Positions 25,537 to 33,517 of a stretch of DNA of 64,000 nt are shown here, piece by piece. The stretch is from Lentibacillus siamensis (GTDB taxonomy: Bacteria; Bacillota; Bacilli; Bacillales; Amphibacillaceae): contig NZ_BAAADS010000003.1 of the NCBI RefSeq assembly GCF_039522605.1, forward strand, positions 99,014 through 163,013, written 5' to 3'. Numbering within the stretch: position 1 is the first letter of the stretch; each line of letters starts with the position of its first letter. The notes below the pieces were generated by a model that had not been told where the DNA came from, did no database searches, and saw only the letters and a list, made by a program, of their open reading frames with translations. A program made the translations under genes and the position numbers.

Positions 25537-26058
25537 TTGACAGGAACAATGAATAAAGGCTCATTCTTTTTAACCTTAATTGCACTCGTGCTTTCATTAA
25601 ACGCTATATATGCTTCCATTTATCAATTATGGTCAGCGGCACCACCCGTATTTATTTTGTTGTTAATCGCTATTATTGCTTTTGTTATGGGTATGAAGGG
25701 ATTAAAAGGCAAACAGAGCAGTCTTGCTAAATGGCGAGGCTGGTTCACGCTAATCATGTCATTTTTGCTTTCAGTCATTCTATTGTTTTTAACGGCAGTA
25801 AATATAATGGTGGAAGAACCGCTAAAAACAGTACACTCTCCGGATGCCGCAATCACTATCGACTTTTTTACGGTAAATGGAGGAGCAGCTACATCCATTA
25901 GTGTTAAAGGAATAGTAAATGGGCCGCTATGGTTCACGAAAAAAATATATAGCGACATTAATATGAACAAGGCTGATGTCAATTGGATAAATAATCATAC
26001 TGTAAAAATTAATAATCATACGTTGAATCTGAATAAAGGGGAAATTTTTTCGGACTAA
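25537..26058 (+). CDS. DUF5412-like membrane protein
   Basis: Product of 173 residues with three hydrophobic segments (about 9-28, 35-52 and 68-90), then an extracytoplasmic domain with SPDAAITIDFFTVNGGAATS, reminiscent of DUF5412 proteins. The family call is from memory of the pattern and is moderate. It starts with TTG behind AGAAGGTGATTTA. The following 26059-26229 holds only small fragments I cannot assign, one ending KPKDYLVLEKMK. Confidence 0.6.
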   Translation: MTGTMNKGSFFLTLIALVLSLNAIYASIYQLWSAAPPVFILLLIAIIAFVMGMKGLKGKQSSLAKWRGWFTLIMSFLLSVILLFLTAVNIMVEEPLKTVHSPDAAITIDFFTVNGGAATSISVKGIVNGPLWFTKKIYSDINMNKADVNWINNHTVKINNHTLNLNKGEIFSD

Positions 26059-26229
26059 TATGCTGGGGCCATCTTCCAAAATTCCTTTACCGCACTGATT
26101 AAAGGAAATGTACATGACATATAAGGTAGTAGTGTATGAACAACTGTTGAGTTTGCAAAAAAACATGGTATCAAGCCAAAGGACTATCTTGTTTTGGAAA
26201 AAATGAAATAATCGAGGAGGGGGGTACCC

Positions 26230-26400
26230 TTGTTGGATAGTTTCATACTGCAGATTGTTTTTGTGTGCGGAATTATTTTCGGTTTAATGATGTTCCTGAG
26301 CACAATCACCAGGAAATCAAACAAAGATACATATCAGATGATGCTGTCTATAGCCGTAGTTGTGATGTGTGTAACATCGTTTCTGCTTACAATTGATTAA
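26230..26400 (+). CDS. Small two-segment membrane protein, unknown
   Basis: A 56-codon frame with two hydrophobic stretches (ILQIVFVCGIIFGLMMFL and MLSIAVVVMCVTSFLLTI) separated by a basic loop TRKSNKD. A strong GAGGAGGGGGG precedes tandem TTG codons at 26230 and 26233. No family is recognised; coding is supported by the ribosome binding site and the hydrophobic pattern. Confidence 0.55.
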   Translation: MLDSFILQIVFVCGIIFGLMMFLSTITRKSNKDTYQMMLSIAVVVMCVTSFLLTID

Positions 26401-26455
26401 TACTATGTTGCAGGCTTTCATTTATATGAGCACATAAACAGTAGGGGGGATTGAG

Positions 26456-26896
26456 ATGAGGAAGCGGTTATTACCGGTAATAATGCTCCTCTGTCTTGTC
26501 TCAGCTGCTTGCACGAATCAGCCAAGTAATAAAACGGTTGAATTGCGGCCGCCGGAGCCCACGTTCACGGTTGATGGCAAGGAGCTTTCATATAATATTG
26601 GCACGTATTCCTGGAATGATGAAGGGCAGGCGGTAAATGTTGATACCGCAAAACCGCCTCATCTTGTTGAAAATATGGAGAATGAAGTGGCTTCTAATGC
26701 ACAACTGGAAATAAGATTTGAAAATGCCCCTTCGCAGATGAAGGGCGGGATATGGAAAGAAAATACTGTAGATATGGTTCCGTTAAAGCGTCATAAGGTA
26801 AGCCTGCCAAAAAAATCAGATGACTTTATCTATGTACTTCAGGCCTCCTGGGAAGAAGGTGACGCAATCTACGTCATTCCATTTAAAACAAAATAA
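26456..26896 (+). CDS. Unknown lipoprotein
   Basis: Product of 146 residues with a lipoprotein signal: basic MRKR, hydrophobic core, lipobox VSAAC at about residue 19. The mature part has a mainly beta pattern (FTVDGKELSYNIGTYSW, DAIYVIPFKTK). No family recognised. It follows AGGGGGGATTGAG and precedes the broken zinc-ribbon paralogue. Confidence 0.7.
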   Translation: MRKRLLPVIMLLCLVSAACTNQPSNKTVELRPPEPTFTVDGKELSYNIGTYSWNDEGQAVNVDTAKPPHLVENMENEVASNAQLEIRFENAPSQMKGGIWKENTVDMVPLKRHKVSLPKKSDDFIYVLQASWEEGDAIYVIPFKTK

Positions 26897-26942
26897 TTCA
26901 TGCATGCTAATGTCTTTTTGGAAAAGGGAGTGGTTAGGAATG

Positions 26943-27240
26943 ATGCCAATTTGTCAAAATTGCCATCATAAATGGAGCTGGAAACAAACTCAAGAAATCT
27001 TTCACGTTGGATACTGGCATGGGGTGTTCTTATTGCAGAGAAAAACAATACCCAACCACTGAATCAAAAAAACGATTTGGACTTTGCACGTTTATTACAC
27101 CGTTAAGCATGCTCCTGCCACTTCTGTTTGATGTCCCTATTTTGCTTTTCTTCGGTATAATGCTTGGCACCGGTATTTTATTGTTGTGTGTATATCCATT
27201 TACGGTCCAATTATCAAATCGGGAAGAAGCCCTTTGGTAA
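26943..27240 (+). pseudogene. Frameshifted zinc-ribbon paralogue (TIGR04104 type)
   Basis: The first frame gives MPICQNCHHKWSWKQT; from about 26985 the homology moves to another frame: LKKSFTLDTGMGCSYCREKQ, then two membrane segments and SNREEALW. Joined, it parallels the intact gene at 25216 (CQNCGEEWSWKQT, CPHCGEKQ, NEEEPYW). A single indel near 26985 explains it. Confidence 0.8.
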
Positions 27241-27304
27241 TACTTTTCGAGCGGTATTTAAAATTTACAGTCGAGAAGAGGGAGAGTAAAGGAAATAAAA
27301 CAAA

Positions 27305-27475
27305 CGCCAAACGCAGAAAAGCTTTCGAATTACCAATTTCTTATGAAATAGAGGGAAAAGAACTTGGAAGGCTGGAGAGTCCAAACGGGATGCCAGGGAA
27401 ATGGTGAAAGAGGACGTTCCGATAGATTTCATTTCAAGAGTGACCAGCTTGAACAGAAGTAAAGTAAAAAATTGA
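27305..27475 (+). pseudogene. Rpn/PD-(D/E)XK nuclease C-terminal remnant
   Basis: SYEIEGKELGRLE in one frame is followed, one frame over, by AREMVKEDVPIDFISRVTSL. This is the typical end of Rpn-family recombination-promoting nucleases: a charged EGK-rich helix, then a V-x-x-x-x-I-S-x-V-T-x-L motif. The nuclease core is missing. Tentative, because only about 45 codons remain. Confidence 0.5.
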
Positions 27476-27741
27476 AAAGTTGACTATATAGCAGCAAGTA
27501 GAGCCCTAAGGGGAAATGATTTTGTACTTACTGTTTTTATCTGGTGGAAGTATAAATAATAGAAAGGTTATTTAAAATTTGTGTACTTACGGAGAAATAT
27601 GGTGCTGTTTTAGTAAATGGTTATTCAAGAATTGGGCCATTATCTGGAAGACTTGAATCCGAGGTAATTTGGGATTTTGAAACAAATTCTTCACTCAAAC
27701 GTATGAATAGTTGAAACAGCGAGGTTACTTAAGGATGGTTT
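27476..27741 (+). other. Degenerate intergenic stretch
   Basis: No intact gene. One frame contains EKYGAVLVNGYSRIGPLSGR and ends KRMNS before a stop near 27714; no family is recognised. A lone GGGCCATTATCTGG at about 27636 faintly recalls the right part of the intergenic element described below. Confidence 0.3.
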
Positions 27742-27906
27742 ATGCATGAAAAGTTTTCTACTAAAACATTCAATGTTATGAATGTCTTATCAGATGTCAT
27801 TTTCTTTCTAAGTATATTAGGACTGATTTTTTACGGTACGATAATGGGGGACTCGATTAAATGGGGCCTGGTTGTACCTATAGGGTTATTGGTGTTACCA
27901 TTGTAG
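27742..27906 (+). CDS. Possible 54-residue membrane protein
   Basis: ATG behind AAGGATGGTTT opens a 55-codon frame with hydrophobic segments VLSDVIFFLSILGLIFYG and WGLVVPIGLLVLPL. Unknown family and possibly a truncated gene. Confidence 0.4.
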   Translation: MHEKFSTKTFNVMNVLSDVIFFLSILGLIFYGTIMGDSIKWGLVVPIGLLVLPL

Positions 27907-27983
27907 TGTAATAACAGGAGATTTATAAAGTTAAGCAGAAATTATTATTTGCATCATACATTAATCAAACGGAGGGAGTAACA

Positions 27984-28313
27984 TTGAGTAAATTCGGGTT
28001 GTACAACATGTTTACTGCTGTTGAAGGTAAACGTGATTCCTTAGCGAAACTGTTGTTGGAAGCCTCAAAGTCAATGGAGAAAGTGGATGAGTGCGAATTA
28101 TATGTTGTTAGCCTAGCTGATGATAACTCTGATGCCATTTATGTTTATGAGGTTTGGTCCAGCGAGGAAGCTCATCAATATTCTTTATCATTGGAAGCAA
28201 GTCAACAATTAATTCAAAATGCGAAACCGATACTTGCGGGTGTAGAGAAAATTGGAACTTCCATACCTATAGGTGGAAAAGGCATTTCAACCTCTCAAAA
28301 TCATAGCAATTGA
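27984..28313 (+). CDS. Antibiotic biosynthesis monooxygenase-type (ABM) protein
   Basis: A 109-residue ferredoxin-like protein. It shows the ABM pattern: a start strand with the loop VEGKRDSLAKLLLEA, then ELYVVSLADDNSDAIYVYEVW and the helix SSEEAHQYSLS. Members are quinol monooxygenases or related small oxygenases; the substrate is unknown. TTG start behind GGAGGGAGTAAC. Single gene. Confidence 0.78.
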   Translation: MSKFGLYNMFTAVEGKRDSLAKLLLEASKSMEKVDECELYVVSLADDNSDAIYVYEVWSSEEAHQYSLSLEASQQLIQNAKPILAGVEKIGTSIPIGGKGISTSQNHSN

Positions 28314-28438
28314 GATAAACTTAAAAAGATGTTTCATTTCCTCAACTAAAAGACGCTTTTTTGGAAACATGGGTAGGGAATGGAATTTAATCAAAGTAAT
28401 AGGGGAAAATAACCAAAACGAATTGCAGGAGTGAGACA

Positions 28439-28897
28439 ATGAAACAATTCATTTTGGTTTTACTATTACTATGTTCTGTTATCTCTAGTCCGTCGCAAAT
28501 TAAAGCTGATCCTGAGATATCCATGCCTTGTAGTCTTGTTTTAAATTCAGTCAATAGTAACTATGATAATGCAAAGGGAGTAGCTTTGGCCTATAAAGTA
28601 AAACTAACACCAAGCTTTCCACGTAAAAGTATCAGCATTCATGCCCTCCATATACCCGAACCATCAACTTTTGGAAATTATGATACCTATGAAGGTTTTG
28701 CTTTCATTCCCGATGAAATAAGTTGGAGGTTTAAACTTTATCCAACAACTGAAGAGGGTGGTCCAACATGGGCAGGAAGAATTGATGGAATTACAGAAGA
28801 ATTGAAAGGGGTAACAGTACAAGTTCGCCCTTCTAACTCAAAAACAGAAAAGTTAGGATCAGCAATATTAACAAATGATATTAAATACTGTAAATAA
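28439..28897 (+). CDS. Unknown secreted protein
   Basis: Product of 152 residues with a clear signal peptide (hydrophobic residues 3-17, probable cleavage after IKA near residue 24). The mature domain is probably beta-rich. Two cysteines, in SMPCSL and at the C-terminal YCK, could form a disulfide joining its ends. No family recognised. It follows a GGAGTGAGACA ribosome binding site and lies at the left edge of the element-rich region. Confidence 0.6.
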   Translation: MKQFILVLLLLCSVISSPSQIKADPEISMPCSLVLNSVNSNYDNAKGVALAYKVKLTPSFPRKSISIHALHIPEPSTFGNYDTYEGFAFIPDEISWRFKLYPTTEEGGPTWAGRIDGITEELKGVTVQVRPSNSKTEKLGSAILTNDIKYCK

Positions 28898-28968
28898 ATT
28901 CCTCCATAAAAGGGGGCAATAGTGGAAGATCAGTATTATTGTCTTTTAAGGTTACCTTGAAATCAAGT

Positions 28969-29015
28969 ATTCTGTTATCGGGCGCAAGAATGGAATAAAG
29001 AAACGCCTTTCTGTT
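28969..29015 (+). repeat. Intergenic element copy 1 (left part)
   Basis: GTTATCGGGCGCAAGAATGG with GAATAAAG is nearly identical to the start of copy 13 at 50327. The right GGGCCATATT part is not found here. Otherwise 28898-29204 contains no gene. Confidence 0.7.
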
Positions 29016-29135
29016 GTAAATAGTGATTTGAAGCTGGAACAACCATATAATTGGATATCGAAACAACCCTCTACAAAATTTGATTTGCCGGCATAACGGA
29101 AAATATGCTGATAGTATGTGAATATATAGAGAAGT

Positions 29136-29185
29136 AAAAAGAAGTAAATTCCCCTGGTGGTCAGTGAGGAAGATTACTTCTTTTT
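29136..29185 (-). terminator. Terminator of the VWA gene, possibly bidirectional
   Basis: AAAAAGAAGTAA and TTACTTCTTTTT are 12-base inverted arms around a 26-base loop, ending 20 bases from the VWA stop codon. Confidence 0.65.
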
Positions 29186-29204
29186 AATTTTAAATTATTT
29201 ATTA

Positions 29205-30614
29205 TTAATCCACTGCATCAAGATAACGATTTGTAACATCGTCTATATTGGAAAGAAATGCATCCGTGTTAATTTCATCGAGTTTTAGAAACTTATGCCT
29301 TGCCTCACTATCCATCTTAAGAAAATAATCTGTGTAAATATCATCATATTGTAAAAAGACATCGGTATCGATTATCTTTTTGTCATCTAAATAACCTATT
29401 GCTGTTTGAAGGTTATTGTGTTCACGGTTTATCAGTTTCTGTTGTTTGTCATGCCAGTTATTTAACTGTGTTTGTATCGTGTCGTGTAATTTATTTAGGG
29501 TTTCTTGGGCATTATCATGCCAGTCAGACCAGATTTTTGCCATATCAACCGTTTGTTCAAATTCAGAAACCAAGTCTGCCTTGCTTTTGGCATTGATGTA
29601 ACGTCCATGTGCAGACTTTGCCATTTCCTTCAGCTGCTTGTGTCCTTCATTATTTACCTGAAAACCGATAATATTTACTACTGGGCTTATGTTTGACTCA
29701 CTTAGAGATTTAACGACTTTTACAGGGTTTCCGCCACATGTTTCAACACCATCACTGACAACATACACAATATTGGTATTTTGCTTACTATTATACTTTT
29801 TAAAGTTCCTTTTCAATTCTTTGATAGCCTTCGTCATTGGAGTCCATCCAGCTGGTTCGAATTGATTTAAGGCCTTACTGAATTTGCCCTTTTTATAACT
29901 GGCCAATGGATAAACTTCTTCAATGCTTGAGCATGATTTCTTTTTGTCCGCCTTACTGCCAGTTCCGACGTGTCCATATACACGTAAGGATATCCTTGCT
30001 TGCTCAGGCAAGTTCTCCACAAATTGTTTAATGGCTTCTTTAGCAATTTCCATCCGAGTTTTCCCGTTTTGCATATTTGCCATACTTCCACTTGAATCCA
30101 GTAAAATAGCAACATTATAATTCTTTTTTAGTTGTAGTTTTTTACTTTTGCCTTTTGGATTCTTAAATCGCATGGATTCCCATTGTTTAATTGGTACATC
30201 CACTTTGCTTAAATCTTCTTTAAAAAGTGAAAAAAGATTTTTCATAGCTTTCTTTACTTTCTGATCAGGAGACTTTTTAGTTAGTTTCGGAAAATTATCA
30301 AGCACTTTTTTTACTTCTTCATGGTTTGAAAACGTTTCGTTATATTCCTCTTCAGCAAATTTTCCAACACCTATGTATTCAGCCGACTCTGCAAAAGAAT
30401 CAGGGATATTAGAGGCATTTTCCATGAATTTTTCGGTTTCGTTTTTCTCAGTTTTATTCTTTTCATTGGATGAGTTATTTTCTTTTGATGATTGATCTTC
30501 TGCCTTTTTCTCATTATTATTTTCATTTGACTTGGCAGCTTCATCGGAACTGGAACTGCATGCAGCCAGAATCAAAATCATAAACAATAATGCAATTGTA
30601 AAGATTTTCTTCAT
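29205..30614 (-). CDS. VWA-domain lipoprotein
   Basis: Surface lipoprotein of 469 residues. Lipobox LAAC at about residue 19, then an Asn/Lys/Glu-rich linker (about 25-65). The von Willebrand A domain spans about 165-350 with the MIDAS motif LLDSSGSMANM and VSDGVETCGG. A helical tail follows. The last 60 residues hold an 11-residue repeat beginning FLQYDDIYTDY, FLKMDSEARHK, FLKLDEINTDA and FLSNIDDVTNR. It resembles YwmD/YwmC-type VWA proteins. A strong ribosome binding site AAAGGAGATCAGA precedes the ATG. Ligand unknown. Confidence 0.85.
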   Translation of the reverse strand: MKKIFTIALLFMILILAACSSSSDEAAKSNENNNEKKAEDQSSKENNSSNEKNKTEKNETEKFMENASNIPDSFAESAEYIGVGKFAEEEYNETFSNHEEVKKVLDNFPKLTKKSPDQKVKKAMKNLFSLFKEDLSKVDVPIKQWESMRFKNPKGKSKKLQLKKNYNVAILLDSSGSMANMQNGKTRMEIAKEAIKQFVENLPEQARISLRVYGHVGTGSKADKKKSCSSIEEVYPLASYKKGKFSKALNQFEPAGWTPMTKAIKELKRNFKKYNSKQNTNIVYVVSDGVETCGGNPVKVVKSLSESNISPVVNIIGFQVNNEGHKQLKEMAKSAHGRYINAKSKADLVSEFEQTVDMAKIWSDWHDNAQETLNKLHDTIQTQLNNWHDKQQKLINREHNNLQTAIGYLDDKKIIDTDVFLQYDDIYTDYFLKMDSEARHKFLKLDEINTDAFLSNIDDVTNRYLDAVD

Positions 30615-30842
30615 TCTGATCTCCTTTCATAATTTTATAATTGTATTGTAAATAATTTTATCATAATATCTGTTAAGGAAAGTTACAAGACTTCGTAAGC
30701 TTTATTCAGATTAGGAGTATTCCTCGTTATGCAATCCAGACATCTCAAATTATGATAGAACTATCAATTGATATTTTTTTAGTAGAAAAAGACTCTTTCA
30801 GAAAAGGACGCGTGAACAGGATAAGATTCGTGTCCATTATTG

Positions 30843-30872
30843 ATTTATCGGGCCAGTTAATTGAATAACTCC
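30843..30872 (+). repeat. Intergenic element copy 2 (right part only)
   Basis: ATCGGGCCAGTTAATTGAATAA matches the right-hand GGGCCA...TTGAATAA module. Between 30615 and 31031 I see this fragment, a terminator and an operator, but no gene. Confidence 0.5.
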
Positions 30873-30931
30873 TTGTGCAGTTCTGAAATGATTTTACTTA
30901 ATAAATGGACATTATTTAAGTGGAAGTACCG

Positions 30932-30962
30932 TAGACATTCTTTTTTGAGAATGTCTTTTTAA
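30932..30962 (+). terminator. Orphan terminator-like hairpin
   Basis: AGACATTC and GAATGTCT form a stem with an AT-rich loop followed by TTTTTAAT. No gene lies directly upstream on this strand, so it may belong to a lost gene. Confidence 0.55.
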
Positions 30963-30994
30963 TACACCCATGTTCAAAAAATATTGAATAATTA

Positions 30995-31012
30995 ATTCTA
31001 TTAATATAGAAT
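30995..31012. promoter_or_regulatory. Candidate ArsR-type operator
   Basis: ATTCTAT-TAAT-ATAGAAT is a perfect 7-bp inverted repeat 19 bases before the regulator's start codon. It may be the autoregulatory site. Confidence 0.5.
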
Positions 31013-31031
31013 AAAAGTAGGAGGCGATTGC

Positions 31032-32078
31032 ATGGATTTATTAACGACAGGGATAAAACGGAAAAGGGAAAAATATACCGTTGAGATAAAAAGCTCTCTT
31101 TTGTGGGAATCGGCATTAGGGATAGCAGCCATTACGAATAAAGACTTAATCAGCACTTTAGACCTTTCTGAAAAAGATCAAGAGCTGATTTACCATTCTT
31201 TAACTAACGACATGAAAGAGCAACTTGAATATGTTCAAAGAAACAACACATGGAAGACACTTCTACAAATTCTACATCAAAAGGATTTTGAGGATTTAGC
31301 TTCGTTTAATAAATATGTAAAGAGTTTATCTTCCAAAGAATTAAAGGGAATTGCAGTTCCCTTTCTGGGGAAAGACACAGAAGTGTTAAAAAATGAGCTG
31401 TTAAATGGATCAGCAGAAGTACTTAAAGAACTACAATACATAACAAAAGATCACACTTTTCTTCCGACATACCTAGAATTTATTTATAAAGTACCTATTG
31501 AAAAATTGAAGGCTCACTTGATTGAAGTGATGTCTGGTTGGTTTAAAGCAATTATAGAGCCTTATAAGGGAAAATTGGAATCTATTCTATTAAGGGATAA
31601 AACTTTGAAAGAAAAGATGCTCCATAATTTTGAGCCAGACCAGTTTGTAGAATGGGCAACAGACGGTGTGCAATATGCCCCAGAACCAAGTGTCCATAAG
31701 GTTTTACTCATCCCTCATTATATTTATCGTCCTTGGAATGTTGAAGCTGACTTGGAAGGTGTAAAAGTTTTTTATTATGCCGTAGCAAATGAGAGCATCA
31801 CGGGAGAAGGAAAATTTGCACCCAATAAACTTTTGGTACAAAGGTATAAAGCGTTGGCAGATGAGAGTCGTTTAAAAATCTTGAAAATGACCAAAGAAAA
31901 TAAAGTAACTCTCCAAACGTTAACAACTGAATTGGAATTGGGTAAAACAACTGTTCATCATCACTTGAAAATCCTAAAGTCCGCAAGATTAGTTTCCCAG
32001 AGTTCATATGGATACGGCGTAATTGATAAAGCGATAGAGAGTCTACCAACAGAACTAAAAATTTACCTAGAAAGCTAA
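31032..32078 (+). CDS. Large ArsR-family transcription regulator
   Basis: Product of 348 residues, far longer than ordinary ArsR proteins. The C-terminal 80 residues form the winged helix (YKALADESRLKILKMTKE, ELELGKTTVHHHLKILK). The N-terminal roughly 260 residues are an all-alpha region with no metal-binding Cys motif, probably a sensor domain of the DUF5937 kind. It lies 18 bases upstream of an MFS exporter, so it probably controls that pump in response to a small molecule. Starts at ATG behind AGGAGGCGATTGC. Confidence 0.8.
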   Translation: MDLLTTGIKRKREKYTVEIKSSLLWESALGIAAITNKDLISTLDLSEKDQELIYHSLTNDMKEQLEYVQRNNTWKTLLQILHQKDFEDLASFNKYVKSLSSKELKGIAVPFLGKDTEVLKNELLNGSAEVLKELQYITKDHTFLPTYLEFIYKVPIEKLKAHLIEVMSGWFKAIIEPYKGKLESILLRDKTLKEKMLHNFEPDQFVEWATDGVQYAPEPSVHKVLLIPHYIYRPWNVEADLEGVKVFYYAVANESITGEGKFAPNKLLVQRYKALADESRLKILKMTKENKVTLQTLTTELELGKTTVHHHLKILKSARLVSQSSYGYGVIDKAIESLPTELKIYLES

Positions 32079-32096
32079 TAAAAAAGGGGGAGCTTT

Positions 32097-33329
32097 ATGG
32101 AAGTTACAGCTGCACATGGTGATTCAAAGAAGAAGGTGCCGGAGTTTAAAAAGAATTATCCTGTATTTAGATTTATTGGTGGAAACTTAATTTCTTTTTT
32201 TGGAGATCAAATATACTTAATTGCTTTACCTCTTATTGTGTTGGCTCTAACTGGTTCACCATTAAGTATGGGGATTGTAGCAGCATTAGAGAGGATTCCG
32301 ATTTTAATTCAGCCGTTCACAGGTGTGTTGGCAGATAATTTTAATCGCAAGAAAATTTTATTGGTGTGTGACTTGGCTAGGTTTTTGACAATCGGTACTT
32401 TAGGCGTATTATCCATAACGGATAACTTACTTATGTGGGAAGTTTATATTGCTGCTTTTATTGTTGGTATCTTAACCCAAGTGTATAATACAACCCAATT
32501 TGCATCTGTACCTAGATTAGTACAGAAAAAGGATTTACAATTGGTGAACTCGATTAATACAGGGATATTTCAAACAGCTGTATTTATTGCTCCCGGAGTA
32601 GGCGGAATTCTAATTAGTGTTTTTAGTCCCGGAATAGGCTTAATTATAAACAGCCTTTCTTTCTTTGTGGGATATTTAGTTATTTTGAGTCTTAATATAG
32701 ATAGTAACATACAGAAGGAAAAAGTTGATGGCTCAAAGGTATTTGCTGATATCAAGGAAGGTTTTATTTTTGTTATTAACCAGAAGCCCATATTGTACAC
32801 AAATCTAGCTATGCTTTTTTCAATATTTGGAACCACACTTTTTTTAACAATGCTAGTCATTCATTTAAAATCTACAGTAGGCTTAGATGCTGCTCGTATA
32901 GGGTACTTACTTTCTATTGGCGGTGTAGCTGCAATTGTGGGTGCCCTAATGACAAACGTACTTAAAAGATATTATTCATACAGAAGCATTTTATTTGTTG
33001 CCGGTGTTGTAGGGGGCGGATCAATAATAGGTTTTGGTTTATACAATTCCTTTATTTGGTTAGTAATAATGAACGCATTAGGAACAATCAGTGCGGCCAT
33101 TATGAGTCCTTGTGTTGTAACTATAAGACAAAAGCTTAGTCCTGATCATTTATTAGGGCGTGTACAAGCGACCAGTCGTTTTATGACATGGATTTTAATG
33201 CCTGTTTCTGCGTTAATGGCAGGGATCATTGGTGAGTATTTCGGCACTACTCTAACTTTATTTATAGGGGGAACAATTGCTTTATTAGCCTCTTTTATCT
33301 ATTTACATCCTTCTCTAAATGAAGCCTAA
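32097..33329 (+). CDS. MFS transporter
   Basis: Major facilitator protein of 410 residues with about 12 membrane segments. GVLADNFNRKKILLVCD is the loop 2-3 signature and LLGRVQATSRFMTW a matching C-terminal half loop. It resembles the macrolide/MefA-like DHA3 group of efflux pumps. Cotranscribed with the ArsR-type regulator just upstream. The substrate is unknown; drug or toxin export is inferred. Confidence 0.82.
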   Translation: MEVTAAHGDSKKKVPEFKKNYPVFRFIGGNLISFFGDQIYLIALPLIVLALTGSPLSMGIVAALERIPILIQPFTGVLADNFNRKKILLVCDLARFLTIGTLGVLSITDNLLMWEVYIAAFIVGILTQVYNTTQFASVPRLVQKKDLQLVNSINTGIFQTAVFIAPGVGGILISVFSPGIGLIINSLSFFVGYLVILSLNIDSNIQKEKVDGSKVFADIKEGFIFVINQKPILYTNLAMLFSIFGTTLFLTMLVIHLKSTVGLDAARIGYLLSIGGVAAIVGALMTNVLKRYYSYRSILFVAGVVGGGSIIGFGLYNSFIWLVIMNALGTISAAIMSPCVVTIRQKLSPDHLLGRVQATSRFMTWILMPVSALMAGIIGEYFGTTLTLFIGGTIALLASFIYLHPSLNEA

Positions 33330-33517
33330 GATTACTACATCACTTAAAAAAATATGATGCACTTATTAAACAAGTTACTAAAAAAAACTGGAACTATTTT
33401 CATTAACGTTAACATATGATTTTGACTTAAAATGCAGTAAGGAAGTTGAAGGACAAGCGAGTATCTGTCACAATGTAATCAAACAATTGTTCGATTATAC
33501 GAGTGGGGGAGTTTAGT

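Noticed and set aside
27186..27407. A 73-residue gene
   Set aside because: Its first third is out of frame within the zinc-ribbon pseudogene; only the tail resembles an Rpn nuclease end and is reported as a remnant.
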